From Lineus longissimus (lineage: Eukaryota; Nemertea; Pilidiophora; Heteronemertea; Lineidae), in assembly GCF_910592395.1 (NCBI RefSeq), contig NC_088312.1, positions 12,648,001 through 12,712,000 on the forward strand: a DNA stretch of 64,000 nucleotides, written 5' to 3'. Of the stretch, positions 12,264-23,800 are shown piece by piece. Within the stretch, counting starts at the first letter, position 1; each line of letters opens with the position of its first letter. The notes below the pieces were generated by a model. That model was given only the letters and a program-made list of their open reading frames with translations, was not told where the DNA came from and searched no databases. Position numbers and translations under genes: made by a program.

Positions 12264-13038
12264 CAGTCCTACCAGAAAGTAAATGTCCACCGTTTTTTTA
12301 AATATCACAGAGATAAAATAAGATATTTAAATGCGGTTTTCAGCAGAGTATGGTATATTCAGTTGGTCATATATCTGTTGTATTTGGATGCACCTAATTC
12401 CATTCCTTCATTGTGGAACAAACATTTCAAAAAAGGTCCAAAATTTTTTTTTATTTCATGTGCCTTTTCAAAAATTCACATGAGCCCATGAACTGTGCTT
12501 TATGACCATCATTTGTTGGCACTTTCAATTCCATAGAGTGTGTTTGATAGTCCTGACAAATGCACATTTTTGTTCAGGATTTTTATGTTATTTTTTCAAT
12601 CTCTTCCATTACCTTTGACAAAGACCCCAAATCATTCATGTATGAGCTGAGTTGGCCATAAAGATCCTGACTCGAAGGTCACCAGCTGTCGGTAAAAAAC
12701 AATCACCTGTAGCGAGCTAAAACTAATCTTCAAGATGAAGCAGTTATTTTCTAGTACAGTAATGAAAGCAAAAAAAAACCTTAATTGCATCATAATTCAC
12801 CAATACATTGTGAAAAAGAAATGAAATGAAATAAAATAAAAAGGTACTTTTTTTGACATTTTTAAAATTGCCTATTATAGTATTACATAATGAAGAGACA
12901 GGATTAGCTGGGCCCAAATACATCAGATATATGACCAACTAGATATAGCATTCTCTGCTGGAAACCGCATTCAGTTATCTTATTCTATCTCTGTGATATT
13001 TTTAAAAAACGGTGGACATTTACTTTCTGGTAGGACTG
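12264..13038. mobile_element. 775-bp fold-back element with about 150-bp TIRs
   Basis: Starting at cagtcctaccagaaagtaaa, the left arm matches the reverse complement of the right end for about 150 bp at roughly 85-90 percent. The element is flanked by TA on both sides (12262-12263, 13039-13040). The cagt start and TA duplication suggest the Tc1/mariner superfamily. There is no transposase frame. It lies less than 200 bp after the SMARCAD1 stop, so it is probably within the 3' UTR. Confidence 0.85.
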
Positions 13039-13301
13039 TACATGTGTCGTATCTTACCAATAGTAGCTCATGTGCATTTCACTAAGTTTGTGTGGTTGAA
13101 ATTTTTGATCTCCTCATTTTCTAAGAGGTGCATTCAATGTTGACCTATTATGCTAGACATTTTGGATACAATTAGAATCTGGAACTTGTGCTACCAGTAT
13201 GGGAGGTAAATTTATCTTTGTCAAAGGAACTCATGTTCCAGAGAAGACCCTGATGTCACTTGGTGTGATGACTGAATTATGTCTGTAAGTGGGAGACATT
13301 A

Positions 13302-13738
13302 GTCGTAGTTCCACCTATCATAAACCCCCTGTTTTTTAAAGACCCGTGTCTTCGCCGTGTGTCAAAAAACCCGGGGCGAACTTACACCTATCAGTGGTGT
13401 TATAGATAATGGTTAATAGCCCCGGCGACAGGTGCACTGTAGGTAGGGAGCTCTCCTGTGTTTCTTTCCCGTTGGAGGGGAATTTCGCATGCGCAATACC
13501 GGGGCAACTACACCGCGCCATCTGTCGCCGGATCTTAGAACTTGCATTTGCCGTGTCTATTTAGAGTCCACCTATCAAAAAACCTGTGTTGAACACGGTC
13601 TAAATTGGCCCCCAATTAGCCCCATTGAGCTCGATGGGGCTAATAGACACGGGGCTTTGACACACGGGTCTATTTAGACACGGCAATTCATAGCTATAAG
13701 CACAAAAGACACGGGGATTTGATAGGTGGAAGTACGAC
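13302..13738. mobile_element. 437-bp MITE, gtcgtagttccacctatca family
   Basis: The terminal gtcgtagttccacctatca is matched by tgataggtggaagtacgac at the right end, with TA on each side. The interior contains several inverted gacacggg/cccgtgtc words, so it can fold further. Confidence 0.8.
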
Positions 13739-14319
13739 TATAGTTCTAATGATGGGAAGTGGTTCCCTGTTTTGGGTCGTTACTTGGTGTAGTAATGGCT
13801 AACTGAAATGGTATTTTCCCGGTCACAAGGTGATGTGAGGTGTGGGGAGAACATGCTGATAGTGTTGGTCACTTTGTCAACATCAATCTGGCCCACCCAG
13901 CTCTGGCCTATAGTCTCCCGAAAAGCGTAATTTTTTCATTGAAAAAATCAAAATCATGGCAAATAATCCATTATGATGTGTGCGTGTTAATGAAGATTTT
14001 TCTTGGCAAGCATGCATGATAAGGGAACGTGTTGGAAATGAATGCTATTTTTGTAAAATTGAAGCTTTGGGGATTTTTTGCGTAGAATGTCGAGTTCTTC
14101 TCATGCACACATCTTGCTTTTTATATTAGTATGGAGATCAATGTTGGCATAATAATTTGGAGTAATATTAGTGACAGTAATTTGCGAAATCGTTACCTTA
14201 GAATTACTAGGTTTTAACAAGAATTCGGATAGTTAAAGATAAGCACATTTGAATGATACCATTATGTACACTGCACAGAACTGTCGCATTGTAATTCTGT
14301 CTCCTGTGTGCTGTCCGCA

Positions 14320-14600
14320 GTGGAAATTTGTGAACCATTTGTAGATCACGGGGGGATCAGTGGCAGAGTGAGTTCAATACTCGGAAGGATCGACACTGTT
14401 TCATCTTTGTGTCCTTTGGCAAGGCACTTAGCCCTACTTGCTTTTCTCCACCCAGGAGTAAATATGTACCAGGCCTGCCTGGGAAGTTGACCTGCGATAG
14501 ACCAGCGTCCTATCCAGGGGGAGTAATACTCCTAGTCGCTTAATGCTACGGAAACCAGGATAAACTCCGGCTGCATGAGCCGTTTGCGACTCGGGCAACA
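14320..14600 (+). mobile_element. SINE body related to the 2520-2706 element
   Basis: It contains tttggcaaggcacttagccc and tctccacccaggagtaaata followed by gtacc and a decayed tail. This cccaggtgtaaatgggtacc type of core is shared in inverted orientation with 2520-2706. The tRNA head (agatcacggggggatcagtgg ... gttcaatactcgg) is degraded. Confidence 0.55.
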
Positions 14601-15150
14601 GGCCAGCTGACTTAAATTTGTTTGTAGTAAAAGGATAGATCACTGCTATACAAAGCTTGGGACAGCGGAATTTCGACCAGGCCAAGATGTTATTTACATT
14701 GTATCACCTTGTTATTCTATATAAAGGCAACAACATTTTGAAAGTGACTCTGATTGTGTTTGAACAAACTTGACAGAAAACATTTACATAGCCTCTTTTC
14801 ACATTGCACTGCACCTTTGGTAAAAGCATTTATAAGCTACTAGAAAAGTTGGTCAAGTCAGGCTTTGTAATCATCGACAGTTCAACTAGATTATTTTCAT
14901 GTATGTACATTTAATAGATGTGAAATGACCATGAAAGTTTAATAAATCAAAAGCAATATTTGTTAATTGAAACTTTTTTTGAATTTTTTAGATTGAGAAT
15001 TTGAAAATTGAAGGTCCTTTCGTATTTTTTGTGCCAGTAATGTTTTTGTTTTGACCCAGCTGTGTGATATTTGCAAAAGTATCCAGCTCGCAGAAATAAA
15101 GCCGTTAACAGTTACAGCAGTTTGAAGGAATGTCAAGCTGGCAGCAATGT

Positions 15151-15850
15151 TTTTAGCTCAGCTGGCGAAAATCAGCAGAGCTGGTATAATAACTATTCAG
15201 AATGGCGTCTGTCCCTCCATCTGACAACATCAGAGCACGTTTTGTAGCGGTAAGACCTAGGCACTTCAAATCTGGCCATGAAGAACAACAGCCAAGGAAA
15301 TGCCCCAGATAGCAAATTTAGCATTCTTCTCACCAGGTGGCAATACAGGCGTAAATTTCAAAGAAATTTGTTGTTGCTTATCCAATAGGTAGAGGTTTGA
15401 AGTAAAGTTGAGGAAAATGGGATACATACAGGTTTTGATATAAAATTGGGATAGTTTTGCTTAATTACCAGTTGGTGTCACTGAGCAAAAATCTGCATGC
15501 CCGTTCTTGTAGGTACACCAATCATTTAGTCACTCTAGCTACAGCCAAAGGCTTCAAAATGGCAAAATATGATTTCCAAGATGGCCGCCTGCCAAATTTA
15601 AAGAAGATGTAATATACATTCAGTGAAAAAGGAAAGAAGAAGAAAAAATGTTTGCCCTGAAGTGGACATTCGATGTTATTTTTTGTCATTATTTGTCCAG
15701 GAGTCTTTTTACTTTGGTATTATATGCCTGATATAGGCCTATCAATTTGTAAACAAAATTGAGGTTGAAAGAGACCTACCAGGTACTTTCCATGTTTGGT
15801 ATATTGTACCCGAGTATTTCAGCTGAGCACCTCTTGGGCCTCTTTGTTAT
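15151..15850 (+). mobile_element. diverged copy of the agctca-ended repeat
   Basis: It starts ttttagctcagctggcgaaa, contains gcggtaagacctaggcactt, and ends with tcagctgagcacctcttggg. The internal block around 15240-15320 resembles 23185-23275. A terminal fragment (agctgagcgcc ... ttgggcctcttgtt) is also present near 745-775. Confidence 0.5.
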
Positions 15851-17423
15851 CAAACGAGGTTAGACTTTTTTTCCCAAGAGCAGGTTCTTTGTTAGTGTCA
15901 TGACTACCGCATACTGCAAATGAAATTATACATGTATACACGTTGTACAATCATGTGTATTTTTAGTGTCCAGACAACACCAATTTCATGATCGTTGAGG
16001 CATCGTTTTCTTTGTCAGAGGATGGAAAGACATGAAAGTAAAAACCTGAGACTATACACATCATGTTGTGAAAAAAACACCATGCCATCACAATTAATAG
16101 AAACCTATAGCGAAACCCTTATAGAAATGGGGAGTTTTGAACGGCCTGGTTAAAACCTAAGGCGGGAATTAGCTTCCATTGATAAATGTAGGCAGTTTCG
16201 AGTTCTCGTCTCAGGTAGTTGATTATGTAGCCAATGAGCCGCATAAGAAATAATCACCAATTTAGTTATTTTTACCACGTTCAGCTAGTCTAAATAAAGA
16301 CTTGAGTCACAACTGGACGCAAGGGCCCAACTCGCCGCGTAGCGGCCAAAAAACGAAGCTGGCGAAACATTTATAACGGGTCACCGTCACTTATTATTGG
16401 ACTTATAGCGCATTTACGGGGTTGCAACTATTTTGTTTTATAGTGTCACCAGGAAAGAAAAGCATGCGACCTTACGCCGATCTATTTATAGTTGGAAATA
16501 TCAATAAAATAATCATTCCATGTCGTCTTTTGAGGGCATTTTTGACTGTAAAAAATGATAATTTTATCACAGCAGTCTCGCGCAAGTCGAAGTTCTTTAC
16601 CGATTAGTTCTTCACTTATTAGTCTGGCGTAAAGCCAGACGTTTTCCTTTACGATTTCACTACGATGTTTGACCAGAAGCAAACTCGCACAGTGCCGAAA
16701 TTAAAATTCAATTTCAGACACTGGAATTGGTAAAATTCCGCCATCTTGGATATCGGCATCCTGAGATTCAGGTGTTTTCAACACTGCGTCACCACCACTT
16801 CAAACTCCAAAGTCTTATCCAGGCCTAGTAAGTGCCACCTTCTTTCATAAAATGGCTTGTTTTATAAATAAATAACAAAATATGATCTTTGTAAATAAAA
16901 CCCGAGATGTTCTGGTGTGTTTTTACGTGAATTTATTGCAAACTATCAATGCAGCGTAGTGCAGCCATCGTGTTCTCGGGCGTAGTGGTGATGCGATAGC
17001 CTCTTTGCAATTGTAAAGATTCTTTACATTTCCACATCCGCGGTACTGCTTTTCAAGATGGTGGCAATTCACCAGTTCAAGAGGCGTTGTAAGGAACGAA
17101 ATCAGCGCCTCTAGTGTCAAGATTGGACCAGAAGGAGCAGTGCGCGAGATATATGCTAATGAGCAGACTTCCCTCGCTTGAGTTTCGGAAGAATGTTCCA
17201 TATCGCGCTAAGCTGACCACTGCTGACCATGACGGGCGTGCATTGGACTGGCATGACTGGTACAGGTTGGAACTGAACATTGAATATGCTGGTGGTGACG
17301 CTTTCTGATGAGAAGTTGGTCGTGACTGATGCAGTATCCTTGGACTTGTCCACAGCATCGTTCAATCATTGCTCTCTGAGCTGGCTTGATTCTGTACTTG
17401 CCCAAATACTGAGACCAAATGCC

Positions 17424-17485
17424 TGTTGACTGTGCTTTAAGAGAGACTGGCGCCATGCCTAGTCTCTCTTAAACCACAGTCAACA
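17424..17485. repeat. 62-nt near-perfect stem-loop
   Basis: Arms of 11 bp plus 13 bp are separated by a single C-C mismatch, with a loop of about 12 bases. The left arm starts tgttgactgtg and the right arm ends cacagtcaaca. The size fits a pre-miRNA-like hairpin or a minimal fold-back element. It lies between the 3' ends of SMARCAD1 and the sushi gene. Confidence 0.6.
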
Positions 17486-17826
17486 GACACCAACCCCCTC
17501 AGACTCAGAAACCACAAACGCCCAACCCTTCCTACTACCTGAATACTTCTGGATGTATTTAACTTCTGTGTAGACTAACAAACTTCTATGATAAGACCTA
17601 ATTATGGTATCTAGGTTACACCAGATGATTTGTGGTTGTAATGTGACAAATGATACTCGAGTAAGACCAGTCAGAGAGTTTTTCGGTCTGTGTATTGAAA
17701 AAAAGAAGTTTCTATGCTCAGGAAATTGGTTTGTAAGTGGGCCCGCTAGCCAAGGTATTAAATTTGTGTGGCCTTATTAATAAGAATGGAATGTAGCAGG
17801 GTTCACTTACTATTGCAGTATCTTCT

Positions 17827-20800
17827 TTACACGGATGCTGTTGGACCATTTAGATCACCACGACTGCCTTGACGTCCAGATATATGTATATTATGGGAAT
17901 TCTGTTGCCTTGCTGGCTGCCGACGTCTCCTAAGAAAAGATGGTTTGTGATATCAGGGCTCTAAAATCTGATAAAATTAAATGTATTCAAAATTTCCTTG
18001 AATGTTATAAGACTGTCACTCAAATGGGTTTATACTTTGACAATTACATCAACTATGCTGGAACCCACAGCATAGAATTTACAACGGAATTCCCATCATA
18101 AAATATACCATGGGCTATCACAGATTCTACATGTATGATGGGAGATCCCATGTAAAATGTGGTTTCTGATCATAGAATCTTCCTGGGCCGTCTGAGGTTC
18201 TGTGACAGAGGTTTTTTTCATCAGTATAGCAACTATTCCCGAATGCCCCAATCGGAAATAACACTTTTTCATCATTACAATGCAACTAATCTGAGAGAGC
18301 CTACTCTTACCTCCAGATAATGACTCCAACTATCACTGCCAGAAGTATGACTATCCCAGCTGCTACAGAAATTCCAATGGGTACGACACTTATACCTTGG
18401 TTGCTACCTTCAAGTGGAAAGTGGGTAAAACTGTTATAAGTCTAAAGATAAGTTGATGAGCTTTTGGTATCAGCAACATTGTGTGCATTAAAGGGGTACG
18501 CCGTTCGTAACTACATATACTGGTAGGAGACAACAACATCATCGGATCTCTATGGAACAAGTCAGATGGCAATGTGAGGCAACCTGTTTATCAACAGGTT
18601 GCAAGGCAAGTGTAAAGGTAAAATGCAGGGTAATTCTGGTTTCTGAAATTGGTTTTCAGGTTATACCCTGAGTCCAGGAAAATAGAAATCCAGTTTTACA
18701 CAATGCCGTAGAGCAGTTAGGTTTTGATGCTGTACTAGTAAGACCACGCAAGATATCAAATTTCAGAAAGTTAGAACCACTGACCTTTATCCACCTTGTT
18801 GGGTCGTTGACATCGCGGCCATTCGAATTTGGCGACAGGTTCAGACTGGTTGCATTTGATGACTGGCTGACCAATAATTTCAAAGTCTATGTTGCATCTT
18901 ACAGCAACAATCGTTCCCAAAGGAATCTGAATCATAGTTTTGTCTACATGTCCATCCTCGTTGACGATGGAATGGTTTTGATATTTCGTGAGGTTTAAAC
19001 CTTTCATCCGGATGTCGTTCCAGTCTTCGAGACTGATATTCAAATATTGGGCGTTATTTACTTTCGGTAAGAAGCATGCTCCTGAAAAAAAAACTTTTGC
19101 CTTTAACTTTGTTGGAAAATGTTTTGTCGGGTCCCCGAATTTATATCAATCCTCATATATGGAGGGCCAGGGTTTTGCTAAAATGAACGGTCAGTTGCTG
19201 TTGACGGTACTTGCTGACTTCTGAATATGAATTTCATGTCCATGCTTGCCGACAGGTTTTGCTTGATCTTTGAGTAAATTGGGAGTTACAAGGTCCCATA
19301 TGCTTCAGTATCTTTTGTCTCTATTTAAAATGGAGGGAAGCCTGTACTGGATAAACAAATTAGTGTTTTACATCCTCAACGTTTCACTCTATGAAGAAGA
19401 TGTAATAATGCTTAAGTCTGAGCTTTTGATTTCGCAACAATCATTGCCTCATGTAACTGTCGAGTTTTATACTTATGGCATGAAAAGGGTTTCTGGGTCA
19501 GCATAAAAAAATCGGTCATCTGACAGTAATGTTCTAACTTACCAAACCGATATATCTGTACCCTGCACACAGGTGAATGTGGACTCAGAGTTCCATCCTC
19601 CCGGCATTTCAAATATCTCGACCCCACTCTCCGATACCCTGGCGCACACCCGATATCCATTTCCTCCCCGGGATTGATTCTGATCTGCAAGTCATGGATT
19701 TCCACGCGACGCATATAGATGCGGCTGTTCTCAATTCTTGGTATCGGACAGCTATTGCTGGCTTGAAACGAAATTGATAATAGAAAGATTATTGCATATT
19801 AATGGGGGTTATAGGCAGGAGTAGGGGGGTTAAATTGGCAGGCGGTATTTGCACCACGCCACCACGGGCACCACGCGACCACCACGCCACCACGCGAACA
19901 GGCGGAGCGATCATAATGACGATATCAAAATAGCGATCGAGTCATTGGATCATGGTTTCTTGGAACAATTATAGATGGCGTTGGCTGCTATCCTAGCTTC
20001 TCTGATGCCCGTTCTTGGGATTATTGGAATAAAGGCGTACGCCAACTACGGAAATACGTACTGAATTACCGTTGAGTAACTAGACCTACTCCAACTGACG
20101 ACTGACCTGCAGAAACAATACGAGTACGAGTGGGTTATCTCCCTTTAAAGGGGTGGCCGTTCGTTTGGGTGGGGTGGGTTGGGGGGGGGGAGGAGTTAGA
20201 TTTATCACTCACTCGAACGCGTGTGCATAGTTTCAACATACTGTTGTGTGAGAGACCCTTATTGGCGACTTTGTGTAACTTTATCTTGCCTACCTAGCTG
20301 TTGCCTATAGTTTCCCATTAAAGGGGGACTATGTAGGAGCAGGGGGTCAAATTGACCAACTTTAGCTGACTTATAAACAGAGTAAGGGCATTAGGTCTTA
20401 TTTGATTCATCACTGAATGTATCCCTGTTACAGGCGTGACTAGCTTAGGACAAACTGTGAGAGGTGAGAGACTCACTGGCTACTTTGTGTAACTTTATGT
20501 TGCCTACCAAGATGCTGCCTATAGTGCCCCTTTAATGGACATGTCTCGAATCTTATGCATTCTTTAGGGAAGGTGAATCACTAGGCTTCCCAAGCCAACA
20601 AGCTTGGGAATTCTTCTTCTTATCTTCAATATTGTGATCATTATTATACATTGTATATTATTATTATAATCGACGCGCCCGCCTGACCTTTGAAGACTAT
20701 ACTGACTTTCAAATGACTGTAATACGTCTACGATGTATAAGCCTGGGCCCATATTGCTATTTATGAAATCCCATCAAACAATAGAACAGGGCCCGGTTGT

Positions 20801-23800
20801 TCAAAAGAAGTTAAATTTCATTGATGTTAAGTTAAATATCAACGTTAAATTCCTTAACTTGGCGTTAGCTAACTTGGCGTTAAATTTGGGTTGTTCAAAA
20901 CAACGTTAGGGTAAACTAACGCTAATGTTAGTAAATATTGCATCTTGGTTCACTGATGTTAGTTGCCATGGACCTGATGGTAGGTATAGGTAATCAAGTT
21001 AAAGATAACGTTAGATTTAACTTAGGGTTTTAGGTAAGTTAAATCTAACGTTAAAGATAACGCCAATGTTAGGCTAATATTGTTTGAACAACTCAAAATA
21101 AAACTTGACGTTATCTTAACGCCAAGTCAGGAATTTTAACGCTAAGTTATCTTTAAAAATGTATTTCTTCTTTTGAACAACCGGGCCCAGGACTTTTAAA
21201 TAGTGGACTATATTTACTTTCACACCAGTGTCACAGTCTTCATAGTGTTTAAAGGGACGCTATAGGCAGCAGCTATGTAGGCAAAATAAAGTTACACGAA
21301 GTAGCCAATAGGGGTCTCTCACCTCTCACAGGACGTCGAAACTATTCACACGAGACAATACACCTATAGGCAAGATGAGCCCGTCAGGTATTTGAAATCA
21401 CTGAACCATTGTCGAACAATAGGGCGGGACCTTTAAAACAGGTCACAATATTTACTTTCACATCAGTGTACCAAATAGGCCTTCAATGCATAAGCGTACA
21501 TGCCGTACAGGACCTTTACCGGGGACAAGTCTCTGTACAACACGAATTCGCAATAATAGGTCTCCGATCTATACTTTCTCCGCAGTGACAGTATTGTGAT
21601 AACAATAAATGGTGTGATGAGATCTCTCATGACAAACGGTTGGACACGGATGTATAGCGGCTTAATAATAGCCCTGCTTTTTGCGAATGCCATTGACAAG
21701 TAATAAAAACTCGTAAATCCCGTCAGGCAACAACGCAGTATACCAACATGCCATCTATAATTGGTAGGTGTAACCACAACTCTCAAGTGTCTGTGGTCTG
21801 ATGGTCTGTTTTGATATCGTCATTATGATCGCTCCGCCTGTTCGCGTGGTGGCGTGGTGGTCGCGTGGTGCCCGTGGTGGCGTGGTGCAAATACCGCCTG
21901 CCGGTTAAATTGACCAATCTTCGTGTGGCATATTTAAACGTACACAGTAACGGCACTGGGACATGTTTGATACAGCACTAAGTATATTCCTCGTGCAAGC
22001 ATGAATACTTTGACGAACTGTGAGATGGGAGAGAACCCTATTGGTGACTTTGTGTAACTTTGTCTTGCCTACCTATAGCTGCTGCCTATAGACCCCTTTA
22101 AATTGATATATAGCTAATTTCTACTCTAAGTTTTGCTCCTTAGCTTTGCTCTTTAGCTTTACTGCTCTCAAATTGAAGAGCGGGTATTTCCAGGGAGTCT
22201 GGACCTTTCCCCTAACGATTTAGTTCAGGACCTGTTTTATTGAAGCCGGTGATATTTTGTTTGCAAGTGATTGCATCGAACATCACTTAATGTGTTCAAT
22301 AAATATTGAACGCTTTTTTTACCAATAAAGACCATAAACCTCTGAAAAAATGTTCTCATACATAAAAAAACATGCAAATTTAAATTTTAGTCAGGGGCTG
22401 CAAATACCCCAAGGCCAAGGCCACGGGGTATTTGTAGCCCCTGACCACGAGTCTTGCATTGTCATCAGAGGCATTGTTTTAGATTAAGTGCCCTAAATTG
22501 CAGGCTGTAAATTTGGAAGAGGTGCCACTACAAGATGCTGGCCAGTTTTAGTGAATCTGCCTGGAAATCTCTTTCGTAATCAAAGTTAGGTGAAAAGGGG
22601 GGTTACAATTACCCCATTTTACCTTATTAATTGTAGTTGTCAAAATACTAAATCAAATTTAGGCTTACGCAAAAGTAAATGGCTGTGAATATAATATTTT
22701 CAAGTTTACAGTTTATCATTTGTTTACATTCTTACCGAGTGATATGCAAATTGGCACTGCTTGCTTCCATTGGAGATCAGGTTTGCAGGTGAGGCCGGTT
22801 GCCCCCTCGAGGCGGTAGCCTTCGATGCAGGTGAACGTGATGTTACTACCAACAGGGACCATTTTGGGCGGCGGTAATTTACCCTCAAAAAGGATGGTGC
22901 CATAAAGCAGTGGCGGCAACACGCAGTTTGATACAGATGGCTTTTTCACTATGAGAACTGTAAGATGTAATAGAAGAGAATATAATGTTCAAAAGAGTCA
23001 TATCAGTGTATGTATGACACAGTCCAAGAAACACTTTTCAGTTAACATCCTTTCTCTGCGGTTGACGTGCATAGCACGTCATACACTTGACGTGCATTGC
23101 ACGTCATGCCCTTCTTCAGCTCAGTCTAATAGCTATTCAAGTGGTCTCCGTCCATCCACACTTTCATCCGCATTACATTTGGGCATTTTGTAACCGTAAG
23201 GCCTGGGCACTTCAAATCAGGCCATTGGGAAGAACAGCCCAGGAGATGCCCCCGACAGAAAATTTAGCACGGTTCGACTCAAATTCTGCTCATGGGAGAG
23301 GGGGGGGGGGGGCTTAAGTCTCCTCCTTTCAACGCCGACACAAAGGGCCAGGAAATCCGTCGGACGCACCATCAGAAACGGGTGGCCAATCAAATTGCTC
23401 GACACAAAGTAATTGAATGACGGACTGAACCGATAGTGCCAACCTCAATATCGGGCTGCCCTTCATCTATACAACATGCACTGTGCATTTGGGTCAGGTG
23501 AGCATCCCTTGAACTGTTACTCATTGAACACCTGGTCGTCCATCATGATGGCTTTCAGTGCGTGTCTCGTGCGATAACCACGAGTGAGTTTTGTCGCGAC
23601 ATGGCCGCATGGGAAAGGAAAAGAATGCGAGGAGACTATCGATAAAGGAACAGCCCTGCTCGCGTGGAGCTCAAATGTTGACCAAAACCTCGGCTCTGCT
23701 TCGGTTTTGGTCTACATTTTAGCTCCACTCTCGCGGTTTTGGTGAAACAACCAATACCTCCATATTCTTACCTTTCTTGCAGGTCGGAAGTTGTGGTGAC

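Larger units (their letters stand above)
12086..17826. other. convergent intergenic region between SMARCAD1 and the sushi gene
   Basis: No protein-coding gene is recognised. It starts with the SMARCAD1 3' UTR. It then holds the fold-back element 12264-13038, a MITE at 13302-13738, a SINE at 14320-14600, the hairpin-ended repeat at 15151-15850 and a stem-loop at 17424-17485. Short overlapping frames at 16900-17460 on both strands show no recognisable domain and are treated as chance. Confidence 0.6.
19837..21902. mobile_element. 2,066-bp non-autonomous Mutator-like element
   Basis: The first 94 bases (19837-19930) and the last 94 bases (21809-21902) are perfect inverted repeats starting ggcaggcggtatttgcacca. 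The immediate flanks are a perfect 9-bp direct repeat GGTTAAATT (19828-19836 and 21903-21911), the target-duplication length typical of Mutator-like elements. No transposase frame is present. The interior holds other MITEs (20318-20535, 20789-21188). It lies in the intron between sushi-gene exons 22736-22948 and 19543-19761. Confidence 0.9.
19799..22102. mobile_element. MITE (ttaaagggggctataggcag family) split by a larger insertion
   Basis: The left part (19799-19836: ttaatgggggttataggcag ...) and right part (from 21903 to about 22102, ending ctgcctatagacccctttaa) look like the two ends of one small element. It was interrupted at ggttaaatt by the Mutator-like element. Related units occur at 20318-20535 and, inverted, around 21250-21340. 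Confidence 0.65.

Noticed and set aside
14308-14490. 60-codon plus-strand frame
   Set aside because: It overlaps the SINE body at 14320-14600.
17077-17456. Cluster of overlapping short frames on both strands
   Set aside because: No domain recognised. The high frame density reflects local composition.
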